From: Ramlibacter sp. PS4R-6
Lineage (GTDB): Bacteria; Pseudomonadota; Gammaproteobacteria; Burkholderiales; Burkholderiaceae_C
Length of the DNA: 64,000 bases
Assembly: GCF_037572775.1 (NCBI RefSeq)
Contig: NZ_JBBHKA010000001.1
Location: 1,302,001-1,366,000 of the forward strand
Direction: 5' to 3'
Both the position numbers and the translations under genes were made by a program. The notes under the pieces were generated by a model. The model was not told the DNA's origin. It worked only from the letters and a program-made list of their open reading frames with translations, and searched no databases. Position 1 is the stretch's first letter; each line of letters starts with the position of its first letter. Below are positions 29,733-38,860 of the stretch, one piece after another.

Positions 29733-30854
29733 CTACTCGCGCACCTTGCCCTGCGAGTCGATCAGGCTCAGCTCCACCAGCTTGGAGCCGGTGCGTTCGT
29801 CGCCGAAGTTCACGCGGAAGCCGCCCAGGCTGACGTTCTCCATCTTGCCCAGCGACTGCTTGAACTTGGCGCGCGTGGGCGCGTTGCCGGCGCGCTTGAG
29901 CGCCTCGGCGAAGGCGCGCGCGGCGAGGTAGCCCTCGAGCATGTAGACGTTGGTCTTGCCGAGCTTGGCGGTCTTCGCGTCTTCCATCAGCTCGCGCACG
30001 GCGGGCACCTTGGCGGTGTCGCTCTTGGGCACGACGCGCACGACGACGACGCCCGCGCCTTCCGGCCCGAGTTCCTCGGCCAGCAGGCTCTCGCCCGTGT
30101 TGGAGAACCCGTAGATCGGGCCGCGGAAATTCTTGGCGCGCAGGTCGCGGATCGCGCTGGCGGCGCCCGAGGCATCGCCGATCACCAGCACCGACTGCGG
30201 CGCGGCGGCGATGACCTTGTCGACCGCGTTGGCGACGGCGCCGGACTGGTAGCCCTGGTTGGAAACGACGTTGGCGCCCATGCTGCCCATCGTGCGCACG
30301 GCGGCATCGAGCGCCGCGGTGGATTCGCCGTCGTTCGCGTGCAGGATCGCCAGCTTCTTGAACATGCCCAGTGTCTCGGCATGCTTGCCGATGGCGGCCG
30401 CTTCCTCGGTGTAGCCGGGGCGGATCGAATAGACGTTGGGGTACATCGCGCCGCGGAACTCATCGGCGGCGGCCATCGGCGCGAACATCAGGATGTCGCT
30501 GTCCTTGATGAGCGGGTAGGCGGCCGTGACCTGCGGCGAACCGTAGTAGCCGAAGAGCGCGAAGACGCCCTGGTCGAGCAGCTTTTTGGTGTTCTCGGCG
30601 GTGTTCTTGGAATTGCCGCGGTCGTCGAGCGTGACCATCTCGATCTTCTTGCCGTTGACGCCGCCCGCGGCATTGAGGCGTTCGAAATAGAGTTTTGCGC
30701 CTTCGTGGAAGGCGCTCGCCAACGCCGAACCCGGGCCCGTGAGCGCGGTGGACTGGCCGATGACGATGCTGCTCTGGGCGCTCGCACCCGTCGCGCCCAG
30801 GATTCCCAACACGGCTACCATCAGGAGGCCGCCCAACGACTTGCTGTACTTCAT
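29733..30854 (-). CDS. Periplasmic substrate-binding protein, branched-chain amino acid type (LivK-like)
   Basis: This is a 373-residue type I periplasmic binding protein with a signal peptide cut after A-S-A-Q (about residue 27). The start of the mature part, I-V-I-G-Q-S-T-A-L-T-G-P, and R-L-N-A-A-G-G-V-N-G-K are typical of HAAT-family binders of branched-chain amino acids, amides or aromatic acids. AAGGAG precedes ATG 30854. No permease or ATPase gene is adjacent, so it is an orphan that must use a transporter encoded elsewhere. Confidence 0.92.
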   Translation of the reverse strand: MKYSKSLGGLLMVAVLGILGATGASAQSSIVIGQSTALTGPGSALASAFHEGAKLYFERLNAAGGVNGKKIEMVTLDDRGNSKNTAENTKKLLDQGVFALFGYYGSPQVTAAYPLIKDSDILMFAPMAAADEFRGAMYPNVYSIRPGYTEEAAAIGKHAETLGMFKKLAILHANDGESTAALDAAVRTMGSMGANVVSNQGYQSGAVANAVDKVIAAAPQSVLVIGDASGAASAIRDLRAKNFRGPIYGFSNTGESLLAEELGPEGAGVVVVRVVPKSDTAKVPAVRELMEDAKTAKLGKTNVYMLEGYLAARAFAEALKRAGNAPTRAKFKQSLGKMENVSLGGFRVNFGDERTGSKLVELSLIDSQGKVRE

Positions 30855-30918
30855 GCTTGTCTCCTTCGACCTTTGATTGAATAACTGGGCCGAAACAGTA
30901 ATACCTAGGGTTAACCCA

Positions 30919-32991
30919 ATGAGCGCCACCGGAGTGATCCCCGCTGTCAGTGTGCTGAAAGGCTCAGCCGTTGTGAAGGGGGCCTGCCCCCATGACTGCC
31001 CGGATACGTGCTCGCTCCTCACCACCGTTCACGACGGTGTGGCAACCAAAGTACAGGGCAACCCCGAACACCGCCACACCGACGGCGTCCTGTGCACCAA
31101 GGTCTCGCGCTACACCGAGCGCACCTACCACCCCGACCGCGTGTTACATCCGCTGCGCCGCACCGGCCCCAAGGGTTCGGGCAGCTACGAGCGCGTGGGC
31201 TGGGACGAAGCGCTGGACGACATCGCCCGGCGCCTCGCCGCGATTGCTGTGCGCGACCCCGAGGCCATCGTTCCCTACAGCTACGCGGGCACGATGGGCC
31301 TGGTGCAGGGCGAGGGCATGGCGGCGCGCTTCTGGAACCGGCTGGGCGCTTCCTTCCTCGACCGCACCATCTGCTCCAGCGCGGGCGCGGAAGCGCTGAT
31401 CTACACGCTGGGCGCGAAGGTCGGCATGAAGGTCGAGTTCTTCGCGCAGTCGAAGCTGATCGTGATCTGGGGCAGCAACTCGATCACCAGCAACCTGCAC
31501 TTCTGGCGTGTCGCGCAGCAGGCCAAGCGCGACGGCGCGAAGCTCGTGTGCATCGACCCGCGGCGCACCGAGACCGCGGAGAAGTGCCACGAGCACCTGC
31601 AGCTGCGCCCCGGCACCGACGCCGCGCTGGCCTTGGCGCTGATGCACGAGATCATCGTCAACGACTGGCTCGACCACGACTACCTCGCGCGCCACACGCT
31701 GGGCTGGGAAGGCCTGCGCGAGCGCGCGCTGCGCTGGACGCCCGAGCGCGCCGCGGACGTGTGCGGGCTCGACGCGGCGCAGATCCGTTCGCTCGCGCGC
31801 GACTACGCGACGACGGCGCCGGCCGCCATCCGCCTGAACTACGGCATGCAGCGCGTGCGCGGCGGCGGCAACGCGGCGCGCGCCATCGCCTGCCTGCCGG
31901 CGCTCATCGGCGCATGGCGCCATCCGGCCGGCGGCGTGCTGTTGTCGAGCTCCGGTCACGTGCCCGTCGACCGCGCGGCGCTGCAGCGGCCCGACCTGCT
32001 GCGCGGGCGCACGCCGCGCACGATCAACATGAGCACCATCGGCAACGCGCTGCTGCAGGACGGCTCGCCCGCGTTCGGGCCGAAGATCGAGGCGCTCGTC
32101 GTCTACAACAGCAACCCCGTCGCCGTGGCGCCCGAGTCGGCCAAGGTCGTCGCCGGGTTCGCGCGCGAGGACCTCTTCACCGTCGTGCTGGAACATTTCC
32201 GCACCGACACCGCCGACCACGCCGACTACATCCTGCCGGCAACGACACAGCTGGAGCACTGGGACATCCACGGCTCCTACGGCCACACCGACGTGCTGCT
32301 CAACCGCCCGGCGATCGCGCCACTGGGCGAGGCGCGCCCCAACACGCAGTTCTTCCGCGAACTCGCGCGGCGCATGGGGTTCACGGAGCCGTGCTTCGAG
32401 GAAGACGACGCGCAGCTGTGCCTCACGGCCTTCGGCGACAAGGTCGACTTCGGCGAGCTCACCGAGAAGGGCTTCGCCACGCTGCACCTGCCGGACGCGC
32501 CCTTCGCCGAAGGCAATTTCCCCACGCCGTCGGGCAAGTGCGAGTTCTTCAGCGAGCGGCTGGCACGCATGGGCCTGGACGGCCTGCCCGACCACCTGGG
32601 GAACTACGAGACGCCGGGCATGTCGGATCGTTATCCGCTTGCCATGATCTCCCCGCCGCACCGCAATTTCCTGAACTCCTCGTTCGTGAACGTGCCCAGC
32701 CTGCGCGAGAGCGAGGGCGAGCCGGTGCTGGAGATCCACGAGCGGGACGCCGCCGCGCGCGGCATCGCCTCGGGCGGCATCGTGCGCGTGTTCAACGACC
32801 GCGGCGAGTACCACTGCAAGGCCGTGGTCACCGGGCGCGCGCGGCCCGGCGTGGTCAACGGCCTGGGCGTGTGGTGGCGCAAGTTCGGCATCGCCGGCAC
32901 CAACGTCAACCAGCTCACGAGCCAGAACCTCACCGACATCGGCCGCGCACCGGTGTTCTACGACTGCCTGGTCGAAGTCGAAACGGCGTGA
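30919..32991 (+). CDS. Molybdopterin-dependent oxidoreductase, DMSO reductase family
   Basis: This is a 690-residue Mo/W-bisMGD enzyme. The [4Fe-4S] ligands are C23, C27, C31 and C59. The likely metal ligand region is T-I-C-S-S-A-G with C152 or the adjacent serines; the remainder shows the bisMGD-binding pattern with V-Y-N-S-N-P-V-A-V-A-P and P-A-T-T-Q-L-E-H-W-D. There is no Tat signal, so it is cytoplasmic. The substrate is unknown; no electron-transfer or chaperone subunit is adjacent. Its stop overlaps the GTG of the next gene. Confidence 0.9.
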   Translation: MSATGVIPAVSVLKGSAVVKGACPHDCPDTCSLLTTVHDGVATKVQGNPEHRHTDGVLCTKVSRYTERTYHPDRVLHPLRRTGPKGSGSYERVGWDEALDDIARRLAAIAVRDPEAIVPYSYAGTMGLVQGEGMAARFWNRLGASFLDRTICSSAGAEALIYTLGAKVGMKVEFFAQSKLIVIWGSNSITSNLHFWRVAQQAKRDGAKLVCIDPRRTETAEKCHEHLQLRPGTDAALALALMHEIIVNDWLDHDYLARHTLGWEGLRERALRWTPERAADVCGLDAAQIRSLARDYATTAPAAIRLNYGMQRVRGGGNAARAIACLPALIGAWRHPAGGVLLSSSGHVPVDRAALQRPDLLRGRTPRTINMSTIGNALLQDGSPAFGPKIEALVVYNSNPVAVAPESAKVVAGFAREDLFTVVLEHFRTDTADHADYILPATTQLEHWDIHGSYGHTDVLLNRPAIAPLGEARPNTQFFRELARRMGFTEPCFEEDDAQLCLTAFGDKVDFGELTEKGFATLHLPDAPFAEGNFPTPSGKCEFFSERLARMGLDGLPDHLGNYETPGMSDRYPLAMISPPHRNFLNSSFVNVPSLRESEGEPVLEIHERDAAARGIASGGIVRVFNDRGEYHCKAVVTGRARPGVVNGLGVWWRKFGIAGTNVNQLTSQNLTDIGRAPVFYDCLVEVETA

Positions 32992-34070
32992 GCGTGACCT
33001 GGCGCTGGCTGGCAGCCGCCGCCGCGGTGGTGGCGGCGATAGGGCTGCTCGCCGGCTGTTCGAGCCTGGGCTATTACTGGCAGTCCGCGAGCGGGCACCT
33101 GAGCATGCTCAGTGCGTCGCGATCGGTCGACGACTGGATCGCGGATTCGGAAACGCCGCAGCGCCTGAAGGAGCGACTGGCCCTGAGCCAGCGCATCCGC
33201 CGGTTCGCCAGCGGCGAGCTCAAGCTGCCGGACAACCCCAGCTACAGCCGCTATGCCGACCTGCGCCGTACGGCCGTCGTGTGGAACGTGGTGGCCGCGC
33301 CGAAGTACTCGCTGGAGCTGAAGAAGTCCTGCTTCCCGGTCACCGGCTGCGTGGGCTACCGCGGCTACTTCGACGAGCGTGATGCGCGGGCCGAAGCGGC
33401 GCGCCTGGCCAGGGAGGACCTCGAGGTGAACGTGTACCCGGTTCCCGCCTACTCGACCCTGGGCTGGATGAACTGGGCCGGCGGCGACCCGCTGCTCAAC
33501 ACCTTCATCAACTACCCCGAGGGCGAACTGGCGCGCACCATCTTCCACGAGCTCGCGCACCAGGTGGTCTATACGAAGGACGACACGATGTTCAACGAGT
33601 CGTTCGCCACGGCGGTCGAGCGCATCGGCGGGCGGCGCTGGCTCGAGACGCACGCCAACGAGCAGGCGCGCAGCGACTACGCGCAGTACGACGGGCGGCG
33701 GCAGCAGTTCCGCGCGCTCACCGCGGGCACGCGCAAGCGCCTGGAGGAGATTTACGAGAAGACCAGCGGCGAGGAGCGCGACGTGCTCAAGCAGCGCGCG
33801 ATGCAGGACTTCCGCGCCGACTACGCAACGATGCGCGCCGGCTGGCCGGGCGACCCCGCGCGCTACCGCCTGTACGACCGCTGGGTGGCCGAGGCGAACA
33901 ACGCCGCCTTCGGCGCGCAGGCGGCTTACGACGAACTGGTGCCGGGTTTCGAGGCGCTGTTCCAGCGCGAGGGCCGGGATTTCCAGCGGTTCTATGATGC
34001 GGCGAAAAAGCTGGCCGACGCTCCGAAGAAGCGGCGGCACGAACAACTGAAGGAGATCGCCGGTGCCTGA
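32988..34070 (+). CDS. Putative zinc aminopeptidase lipoprotein (COG4324-like)
   Basis: This 360-residue protein has a lipobox L-L-A-G-C (cysteine near residue 22), so it is membrane-anchored and periplasmic. The zinc-binding H-E-L-A-H spans residues 187-191 and the third ligand is probably the glutamate in F-N-E-S-F-A near residue 207, as in the COG4324 group annotated as aminopeptidases. The GTG start overlaps the preceding stop and the end overlaps the next gene by eight bases, so it is in one transcript with both neighbours. Confidence 0.85.
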   Translation: MSVTWRWLAAAAAVVAAIGLLAGCSSLGYYWQSASGHLSMLSASRSVDDWIADSETPQRLKERLALSQRIRRFASGELKLPDNPSYSRYADLRRTAVVWNVVAAPKYSLELKKSCFPVTGCVGYRGYFDERDARAEAARLAREDLEVNVYPVPAYSTLGWMNWAGGDPLLNTFINYPEGELARTIFHELAHQVVYTKDDTMFNESFATAVERIGGRRWLETHANEQARSDYAQYDGRRQQFRALTAGTRKRLEEIYEKTSGEERDVLKQRAMQDFRADYATMRAGWPGDPARYRLYDRWVAEANNAAFGAQAAYDELVPGFEALFQREGRDFQRFYDAAKKLADAPKKRRHEQLKEIAGA

Positions 34071-34440
34071 CATCCACATCACGCGCGAGCACGCGCTGGG
34101 CCTGCCTGCCGCGCGCAAGCTCGCGTTCCGCTGGGCCGAGGAGGCCGAGGAGCGCCTGGGCATGGAATGCGTGTACGAGGAGGGCAAGGCCTCCGACCTC
34201 GTGACGTTCACTCGGCCCGGTTGCAACGGCGAGCTGAAGGTCACCAAGGACGCGTTCGTGCTGGACGCGCGCTTGGGCATGCTGCTGGGCGTGTTTAAGG
34301 ACAAGATCGAAGGCGCCATCGTCGAGAACCTGGACCAGCTGCTCGCGCAGAAGGACCCGCTGAAGGCTTTCGACAAGGGCCTGGCGGACCACGACAAGCC
34401 CGCGGCGAAGAAGAAGCCGGCCGCGAAGAAGAGGGCTTGA
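34063..34440 (+). CDS. Polyhydroxyalkanoic acid system family protein
   Basis: This 125-residue protein is of the PHA_gran_rgn type: M-P-D-I-H-I-T-R-E-H-A-L-G-L-P-A-A-R at the start, a central beta-rich region with V-T-K-D-A-F-V-L-D-A-R-L-G-M-L-L-G, and a lysine- and alanine-rich tail (K-K-K-P-A-A-K-K) that could bind nucleic acid or granule surfaces. Such proteins accompany PHA storage genes; their molecular role is unclear. The start is a GTG overlapping the previous gene. Confidence 0.85.
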   Translation: MPDIHITREHALGLPAARKLAFRWAEEAEERLGMECVYEEGKASDLVTFTRPGCNGELKVTKDAFVLDARLGMLLGVFKDKIEGAIVENLDQLLAQKDPLKAFDKGLADHDKPAAKKKPAAKKRA

Positions 34441-34444
34441 CCGC

Positions 34445-35632
34445 ATGCCTGGTCCGCTCGACGGCCTGAAGGTCCTCGAACTCGGGCAGTTGATCGCCGG
34501 CCCGTTCGCGGCCAAGACGCTGGGCGACTTCGGGGCCGACGTGGTCAAGGTGGAGCCGCCCGGCACGGGCGACCCGCTGCGCCACTGGCGCATGATCAAG
34601 GACGGCACCTCGGTGTGGTGGCAGGTGCAGTCGCGCAACAAGCGCTCCGTCACGCTGGACCTCAAGAGCCCCGACGCGCAGGAGATCGTGCGCAAGCTGG
34701 CGCGCGAGGCCGACGTGCTGGTCGAGAACTTCCGGCCCGGCGCGCTGGAAGGCTGGGGGCTGGGTCCCGACCAACTGCTCGAACTCAACCCGCGCCTCAT
34801 CGTGCTGCGCATCAGCGGCTACGGGCAGACGGGGCCGTACAAGGACAGGCCCGGCTTCGGCGTCGTCGCCGAGGCCATGGGCGGCCTGCGCCACCTCACG
34901 GGCGAGCCCGGCCGCGTGCCGGTGCGCGTGGGCGTGTCGATCGGCGACACGCTGGCCTCGCTGCACGGCGTGATCGGCATCCTGCTGGCGCTGAACGAGC
35001 GCCACCGCAGCGGGCGCGGGCAGGTCGTCGACGTGGCCCTGTACGAAGCCGTCTTCAATTGCATGGAAAGCCTGTTGCCCGAGTACAGCGCGTTCGGCGC
35101 CGTGCGCGGGCCCGCCGGCAGTGCGATGCCGGGCATCGCGCCCACCAACGCCTACCTGTGCGCTGACGGCGGCTACGCCATCGTCGCGGGCAACGGAGAC
35201 AGCATCTTCCGGCGCCTGATGGGCGTGGTCGGGCGTGAGGACCTGGCGAACGACCCGGCGCTGGCGAACAACACCGGACGCGTGAAGCGCGTCGAGGAGA
35301 TCGACGCGGCCATCGGCGCGTGGACCGCGCAGCGCCCGGTCGCCGACGTGCTCGCGGCGCTCGATGCGGCGTCAGTGCCCGCGGGCCGCATCTACACGGT
35401 GGCCGACATCGCCGCCGACCCGCACTACCGCGAGCGCGGCATGCTGGCGCAGGTGGAGATGGACGACGGCCCGTTGATGGTGCCGGGCATCGTGCCGAAG
35501 CTGTCGGCCACGCCCGGCAGCCAGCGCTCGAAAGCGCCGGCCCTGGGCGAACACACGGAAGAAGTGCTGCGCGAGATCGGCCTCACCGACTCGCAGATCG
35601 GCCAGCTGCGCGCCCGGGGCGTGATCAGCTGA
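34445..35632 (+). CDS. CaiB/BaiF family CoA-transferase
   Basis: This is a 395-residue family III CoA-transferase that moves CoA between carboxylic acids. It shows L-D-G-L-K-V-L-E-L-G-Q-L-I-A-G-P near the N terminus, V-E-P-P-G-T-G-D-P-L-R, N-K-R-S-V-T-L-D-L-K, and the catalytic aspartate in Q-V-V-D-V-A-L-Y-E-A near residue 198. The substrate cannot be told from sequence. It starts four bases after the PHA-system gene, in the lipid-linked region, and overlaps the convergent acyl-CoA-binding protein gene by eight bases. Confidence 0.93.
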   Translation: MPGPLDGLKVLELGQLIAGPFAAKTLGDFGADVVKVEPPGTGDPLRHWRMIKDGTSVWWQVQSRNKRSVTLDLKSPDAQEIVRKLAREADVLVENFRPGALEGWGLGPDQLLELNPRLIVLRISGYGQTGPYKDRPGFGVVAEAMGGLRHLTGEPGRVPVRVGVSIGDTLASLHGVIGILLALNERHRSGRGQVVDVALYEAVFNCMESLLPEYSAFGAVRGPAGSAMPGIAPTNAYLCADGGYAIVAGNGDSIFRRLMGVVGREDLANDPALANNTGRVKRVEEIDAAIGAWTAQRPVADVLAALDAASVPAGRIYTVADIAADPHYRERGMLAQVEMDDGPLMVPGIVPKLSATPGSQRSKAPALGEHTEEVLREIGLTDSQIGQLRARGVIS

Positions 35633-35879
35633 GGGATTCGATCAGGGCGATGTACTGCTGCTTGGCATCGTCCTGCGACGTGCCCTTCATGCCGTTCCAC
35701 GCATCCCACTTGGCGCGGCCGACCATGTCGCCGAAGCCGGGCTTCTTCTCCGCGTTGTCGCCGGCCGTGGCCTGCTTGTACAGCGCGTAGATCTTCAGCA
35801 GCGTGGCGTTGTCCGGGCGCTCCGAAAGGTTCTTGGAGTTGGCGACGGCGGCATCGAACTTGGCTTGCAGGTCGGACAT
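35625..35879 (-). CDS. Acyl-CoA-binding protein
   Basis: This 84-residue four-helix ACBP binds long-chain acyl-CoA esters and buffers or delivers them to acyltransferases. The signature K-I-Y-A-L-Y-K-Q-A-T-x-G-D and K-W-D-A-W are intact. ACBP is common in eukaryotes but patchy in bacteria. It is divergent from the wax ester synthase gene that uses acyl-CoA, with 124 bases between, so a shared control region is likely. Confidence 0.93.
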   Translation of the reverse strand: MSDLQAKFDAAVANSKNLSERPDNATLLKIYALYKQATAGDNAEKKPGFGDMVGRAKWDAWNGMKGTSQDDAKQQYIALIESLS

Positions 35880-35917
35880 GGGTGGATCCTGTGGCGAATG
35901 GGGAGGACGATCTACCC

Positions 35918-35972
35918 GCGGCGCGGGCGCTGCGGTATGGTCGCGGTATCTTAAGGCCCGGGCCCGCGCCGC
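35918..35972. promoter_or_regulatory. Inverted repeat and direct repeats in the ACBP/wax synthase control region
   Basis: GCGGCGCGGGC (35918-35928) and GCCCGCGCCGC (35962-35972) are perfect 11-base inverted arms around 33 bases. The loop holds two copies of GCGGTAT (35932 and 35943) exactly 11 bases apart, one helical turn, and a TATCTT box. The two flanking genes diverge, so this is a control region, not a terminator pair. Confidence 0.5.
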
Positions 35973-36003
35973 AACAGGGGGCCGCCTCTAACGGAGACAC
36001 ACC

Positions 36004-37533
36004 ATGGTGACCCGCATCGTCGCAACCGAAGTGGCGCGCCGCGCCGGATCGCGCGCGCGCAAGACGGCCCGCGCGGTGCAGTCGCACGCCACCCGCGCCG
36101 CCAGCGGCATCCTGGGGCTGGCCGGCGAGCGCATGACCAAGGTCGACACAGCCTGGCTGCGCATGGACTCGCCCAGCAACCTGATGGTGATCGTGGGCGT
36201 GTGGACGCTCAAGCCCGGCATCTCGTACGCCGAGCTGTGCAAGCGCGTCGAGGAGCGCCTGCTCAAGTACAACCGCTTCCGCCAGCGCGTCGTCGAGGAT
36301 GCTGCGGGCGCGACGTGGGTCGAGGACGCCGAGTTCGACATCGCGAACCAGGTGGTGCGGGAGAAGCTGCCGAAGGCAAAGGGCGCCACGCAGCAGCAGG
36401 CGCTGCAAAAGCGCGTGGGCGAGCTCGCGATGGAACCGCTGGACCGTGCGCACCCCTTGTGGCGCATCCACCTGGTCGAGGACTACGAGGGCGGCAGCGC
36501 CCTCATCGTGCGCATCCACCACTGCATCGCCGACGGCATCGCGCTGATCTCGGTGACCATGTCGCTGGTGGACGGCGGCGCGGCGCCGCCCGAGCGCCGC
36601 CGCAAGCAGGCGCCGTCCAACCCCGAGGAATGGATCGCCGACACGCTGATCAAGCCTTTCACCGACATCAGCGTCAAGGCGCTGGGCAAGATGGGCGAGG
36701 GCGCGGCGAAGTCGCTGGAGATGCTGCGCGACCCGCAGCAGGGCCTGAGCAGCTCGTTCGACGTCGCCAAGGTCGGCCTGCAGCTGGTCAACGACGCGGC
36801 GGCGCTGCTGCTGATGCCCGACGACTCGAAGACGCGCCTGAAAGGCAAGCCGGGCCGCAGCAAGCGCGTGGCCTGGTGCCCGCCCGTGCCGCTGGAGGAA
36901 GTGAAGGCCGTCGGCAAGGCGCTGAACTGCTCGATCAACGACGTGCTGCTGTCGTGCGTGGCCGGCGCCATCGGCGAATACCTGCGCGAGCTCGGCGACG
37001 ACGTGGACGGCCAGGAGATCCGGGCGATGGTGCCCGTGAACCTGCGCCCGATGGAGCAGGCCTACAAGTTGGGCAACCGCTTCGGCCTGGTGCCGCTGGT
37101 GCTGCCGATCGGCATCCAGAACCCGATCGAGCGCGTGTACGAGGTGCGCCGGCGCATGAACGCGCTCAAGGGCAGCACGCAGCCCGTGCTGGCCTTCCTC
37201 ACCCTGGCGCTGTCGGGCCTGTTGATCAAGCCCGCGCAGGACGCGATCACCAGCATGTTCGGCCGCAAGACCACGGCCGTGATGACCAACGTGCCGGGCC
37301 CGCGCGAGAAGCTGAAGTTCCTCGGCTCCACCATCGAGCAGACCTTGTTCTGGGTGCCGCAGTCCGGCGACATCGGCCTGGGCGTGTCGATCCTCAGTTA
37401 CGGCGGCGGCGTGCAGTTCGGCGTGATCACGGACACCACCTTGTGCCCCGACCCGCAGAAGATCATCGACCAGTTCGAGCCCGAGTTCGGCAAGCTGTCG
37501 GTGGTGACGCTGATGCTGCCCTGGGGCGAGTGA
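36004..37533 (+). CDS. Wax ester synthase / diacylglycerol acyltransferase (WS/DGAT)
   Basis: This 509-residue bifunctional acyltransferase esterifies fatty alcohols or diacylglycerol with acyl-CoA, making wax esters or triacylglycerol. The catalytic H-H-x-x-x-D-G is H172-H173-C-I-A-D-G178; P-L-W near residue 156 and N-V-P-G-P near residue 434 are the other family motifs. It has an extra basic N-terminal stretch of about 40 residues. ACGGAG precedes ATG 36004. A fatty acyl-CoA reductase that could supply the alcohol is encoded 4 kb downstream. Confidence 0.94.
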   Translation: MVTRIVATEVARRAGSRARKTARAVQSHATRAASGILGLAGERMTKVDTAWLRMDSPSNLMVIVGVWTLKPGISYAELCKRVEERLLKYNRFRQRVVEDAAGATWVEDAEFDIANQVVREKLPKAKGATQQQALQKRVGELAMEPLDRAHPLWRIHLVEDYEGGSALIVRIHHCIADGIALISVTMSLVDGGAAPPERRRKQAPSNPEEWIADTLIKPFTDISVKALGKMGEGAAKSLEMLRDPQQGLSSSFDVAKVGLQLVNDAAALLLMPDDSKTRLKGKPGRSKRVAWCPPVPLEEVKAVGKALNCSINDVLLSCVAGAIGEYLRELGDDVDGQEIRAMVPVNLRPMEQAYKLGNRFGLVPLVLPIGIQNPIERVYEVRRRMNALKGSTQPVLAFLTLALSGLLIKPAQDAITSMFGRKTTAVMTNVPGPREKLKFLGSTIEQTLFWVPQSGDIGLGVSILSYGGGVQFGVITDTTLCPDPQKIIDQFEPEFGKLSVVTLMLPWGE

Positions 37534-37534
37534 T

Positions 37535-38002
37535 TCAGCCTTCGGCGGAGTTCATGGGCATCGCGCCCAGGCGGAACTCGGCGAACGCCGTTTCGTAGTC
37601 GCGTCCCAATTCGGTCTTCTGCTTGCCCGTGAGCACCTTGCCGGCCAGCTGGAAGATCGCGTGTTCCTCGTCCTCGAGGTGGTGGAACACCTTGTCGCGC
37701 AGCTTCTGGAACTGCGCGATCCAGCCCGATGACGACATCTCGATCTTGTTGAGCTCGCTCACCAGTTCGTCCATCTCGTGGTGCTCCGCCATCCCGTGGC
37801 GGGCCTGCGCCATGCTGGAATCCGACTCGATCAGCACGCGGTAGAACCAGCGTTCCTCCGCCGCGGCGTGTGCGGCCAGCTCGTGCTTGAACTGCCGGAA
37901 CAGCCCGCCGCGCTCGGGCGACGCGCCTTGCGTCTGCAGGATCTGCGTGGCTAGCGTGCGCTGCGTGTCGTGTGAGAGCCTCAGGGCTTCGAAGATGTCC
38001 AT
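37535..38002 (-). CDS. Hemerythrin-like protein
   Basis: This 155-residue four-helix protein is of the HHE/hemerythrin type. Candidate iron ligands are the histidines in L-S-H-D-T-Q, F-K-H-E-L-A-A-H-A-A-A-E-E, E-H-H-E-M-D and F-H-H-L-E-D-E-E. Such proteins bind oxygen, nitric oxide or act in redox sensing. It is the last gene of a minus-strand set and its stop abuts that of WS/DGAT with one base between. Confidence 0.88.
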   Translation of the reverse strand: MDIFEALRLSHDTQRTLATQILQTQGASPERGGLFRQFKHELAAHAAAEERWFYRVLIESDSSMAQARHGMAEHHEMDELVSELNKIEMSSSGWIAQFQKLRDKVFHHLEDEEHAIFQLAGKVLTGKQKTELGRDYETAFAEFRLGAMPMNSAEG

Positions 38003-38055
38003 CCGGGGCAGTCTGCTGGCTGCCGCGCTTCGCCGGTGTAGGCGGGAACAGACTC

Positions 38056-38829
38056 TTAACTGTCGAGCTCGGCTTTCGCCAGCTCGATGTCCAGCCGCTC
38101 GGTGGCGTCCATGGGCTTGGCTGCCGCCGCCTGCTCGTACAGGCGCGTGGCTTCCTTCATCTTCTTCTCGCCTTCGAGCATGACGAGGCCGTTGGCGTAT
38201 TCGACCATCGCGATGGGCGATGCGGGGAAGATCTCCAGTGCCTGCCGGTACAGGCGCAGGCCCGTTTCCTTCTTGGCGCCGTAGGTCATGCCGCCGATCA
38301 GCGTACCGACCTTGTCGATCACCTCCGCATGGAACGCTCCCAGCGCCACGTGCGCGTCGGCGTGCTTCGGCTGCAGGGCGATCGTCTTTTCCAGCGCGTC
38401 CTTCACCCGCGTGCCAAGGCCCTGCGCCAGCGCCTTGGCCACGCTGATGCCCTGGCTGTAGCGGCCCAGCGCGTAGGCCTGCCAGTACCAGGCGTTGGCA
38501 TTGCGGTCGTCCTGCGCCACCTGCGCGCGGGCGCGCTCGGCCACTTCCATCAGCAGCTCGAGCTTGTTCTTTTCCTTCTTCTCCAGGTAGTTGGCGTGGA
38601 TGGCGGTGGCCTTGTTGGCCACGGTGATGCCGCCGCCGCCCGCCTTCAGGCCCGCCTCGACCGCGCGCTGGAAGTCGCCGTTGTGGAAGTGCGCCCAGGC
38701 GGCGAGCACCGCTTCATCCTCCGGCAGCGGCTCGGCGTCGCCGGCGTGCAGGCGCTTCCACTGCTTGCGCACCGTGGCCGGGTCGTAGCTGAACTCGCCC
38801 GCATGGGGGAATGCGGTCCACTTGGCCAT
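38056..38829 (-). CDS. TPR-like hypothetical protein
   Basis: This 257-residue helical protein has tetratricopeptide-like repeats: A-H-F-H-N-G-D-F-Q-R-A-V-E near residue 48, A-W-Y-W-Q-A-Y-A-L-G near residue 112, and [14 protein letters not shown] near residue 157. The role is unknown, probably a protein-interaction scaffold. ATG 38829 was chosen because GGAG lies six bases upstream. It lies 31 bases after the TetR gene and probably shares its transcript. Confidence 0.85.
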   Translation of the reverse strand: MAKWTAFPHAGEFSYDPATVRKQWKRLHAGDAEPLPEDEAVLAAWAHFHNGDFQRAVEAGLKAGGGGITVANKATAIHANYLEKKEKNKLELLMEVAERARAQVAQDDRNANAWYWQAYALGRYSQGISVAKALAQGLGTRVKDALEKTIALQPKHADAHVALGAFHAEVIDKVGTLIGGMTYGAKKETGLRLYRQALEIFPASPIAMVEYANGLVMLEGEKKMKEATRLYEQAAAAKPMDATERLDIELAKAELDS

Positions 38830-38860
38830 CGTTGTCTCCACGCCTGTCTTCCTCGGGTGG

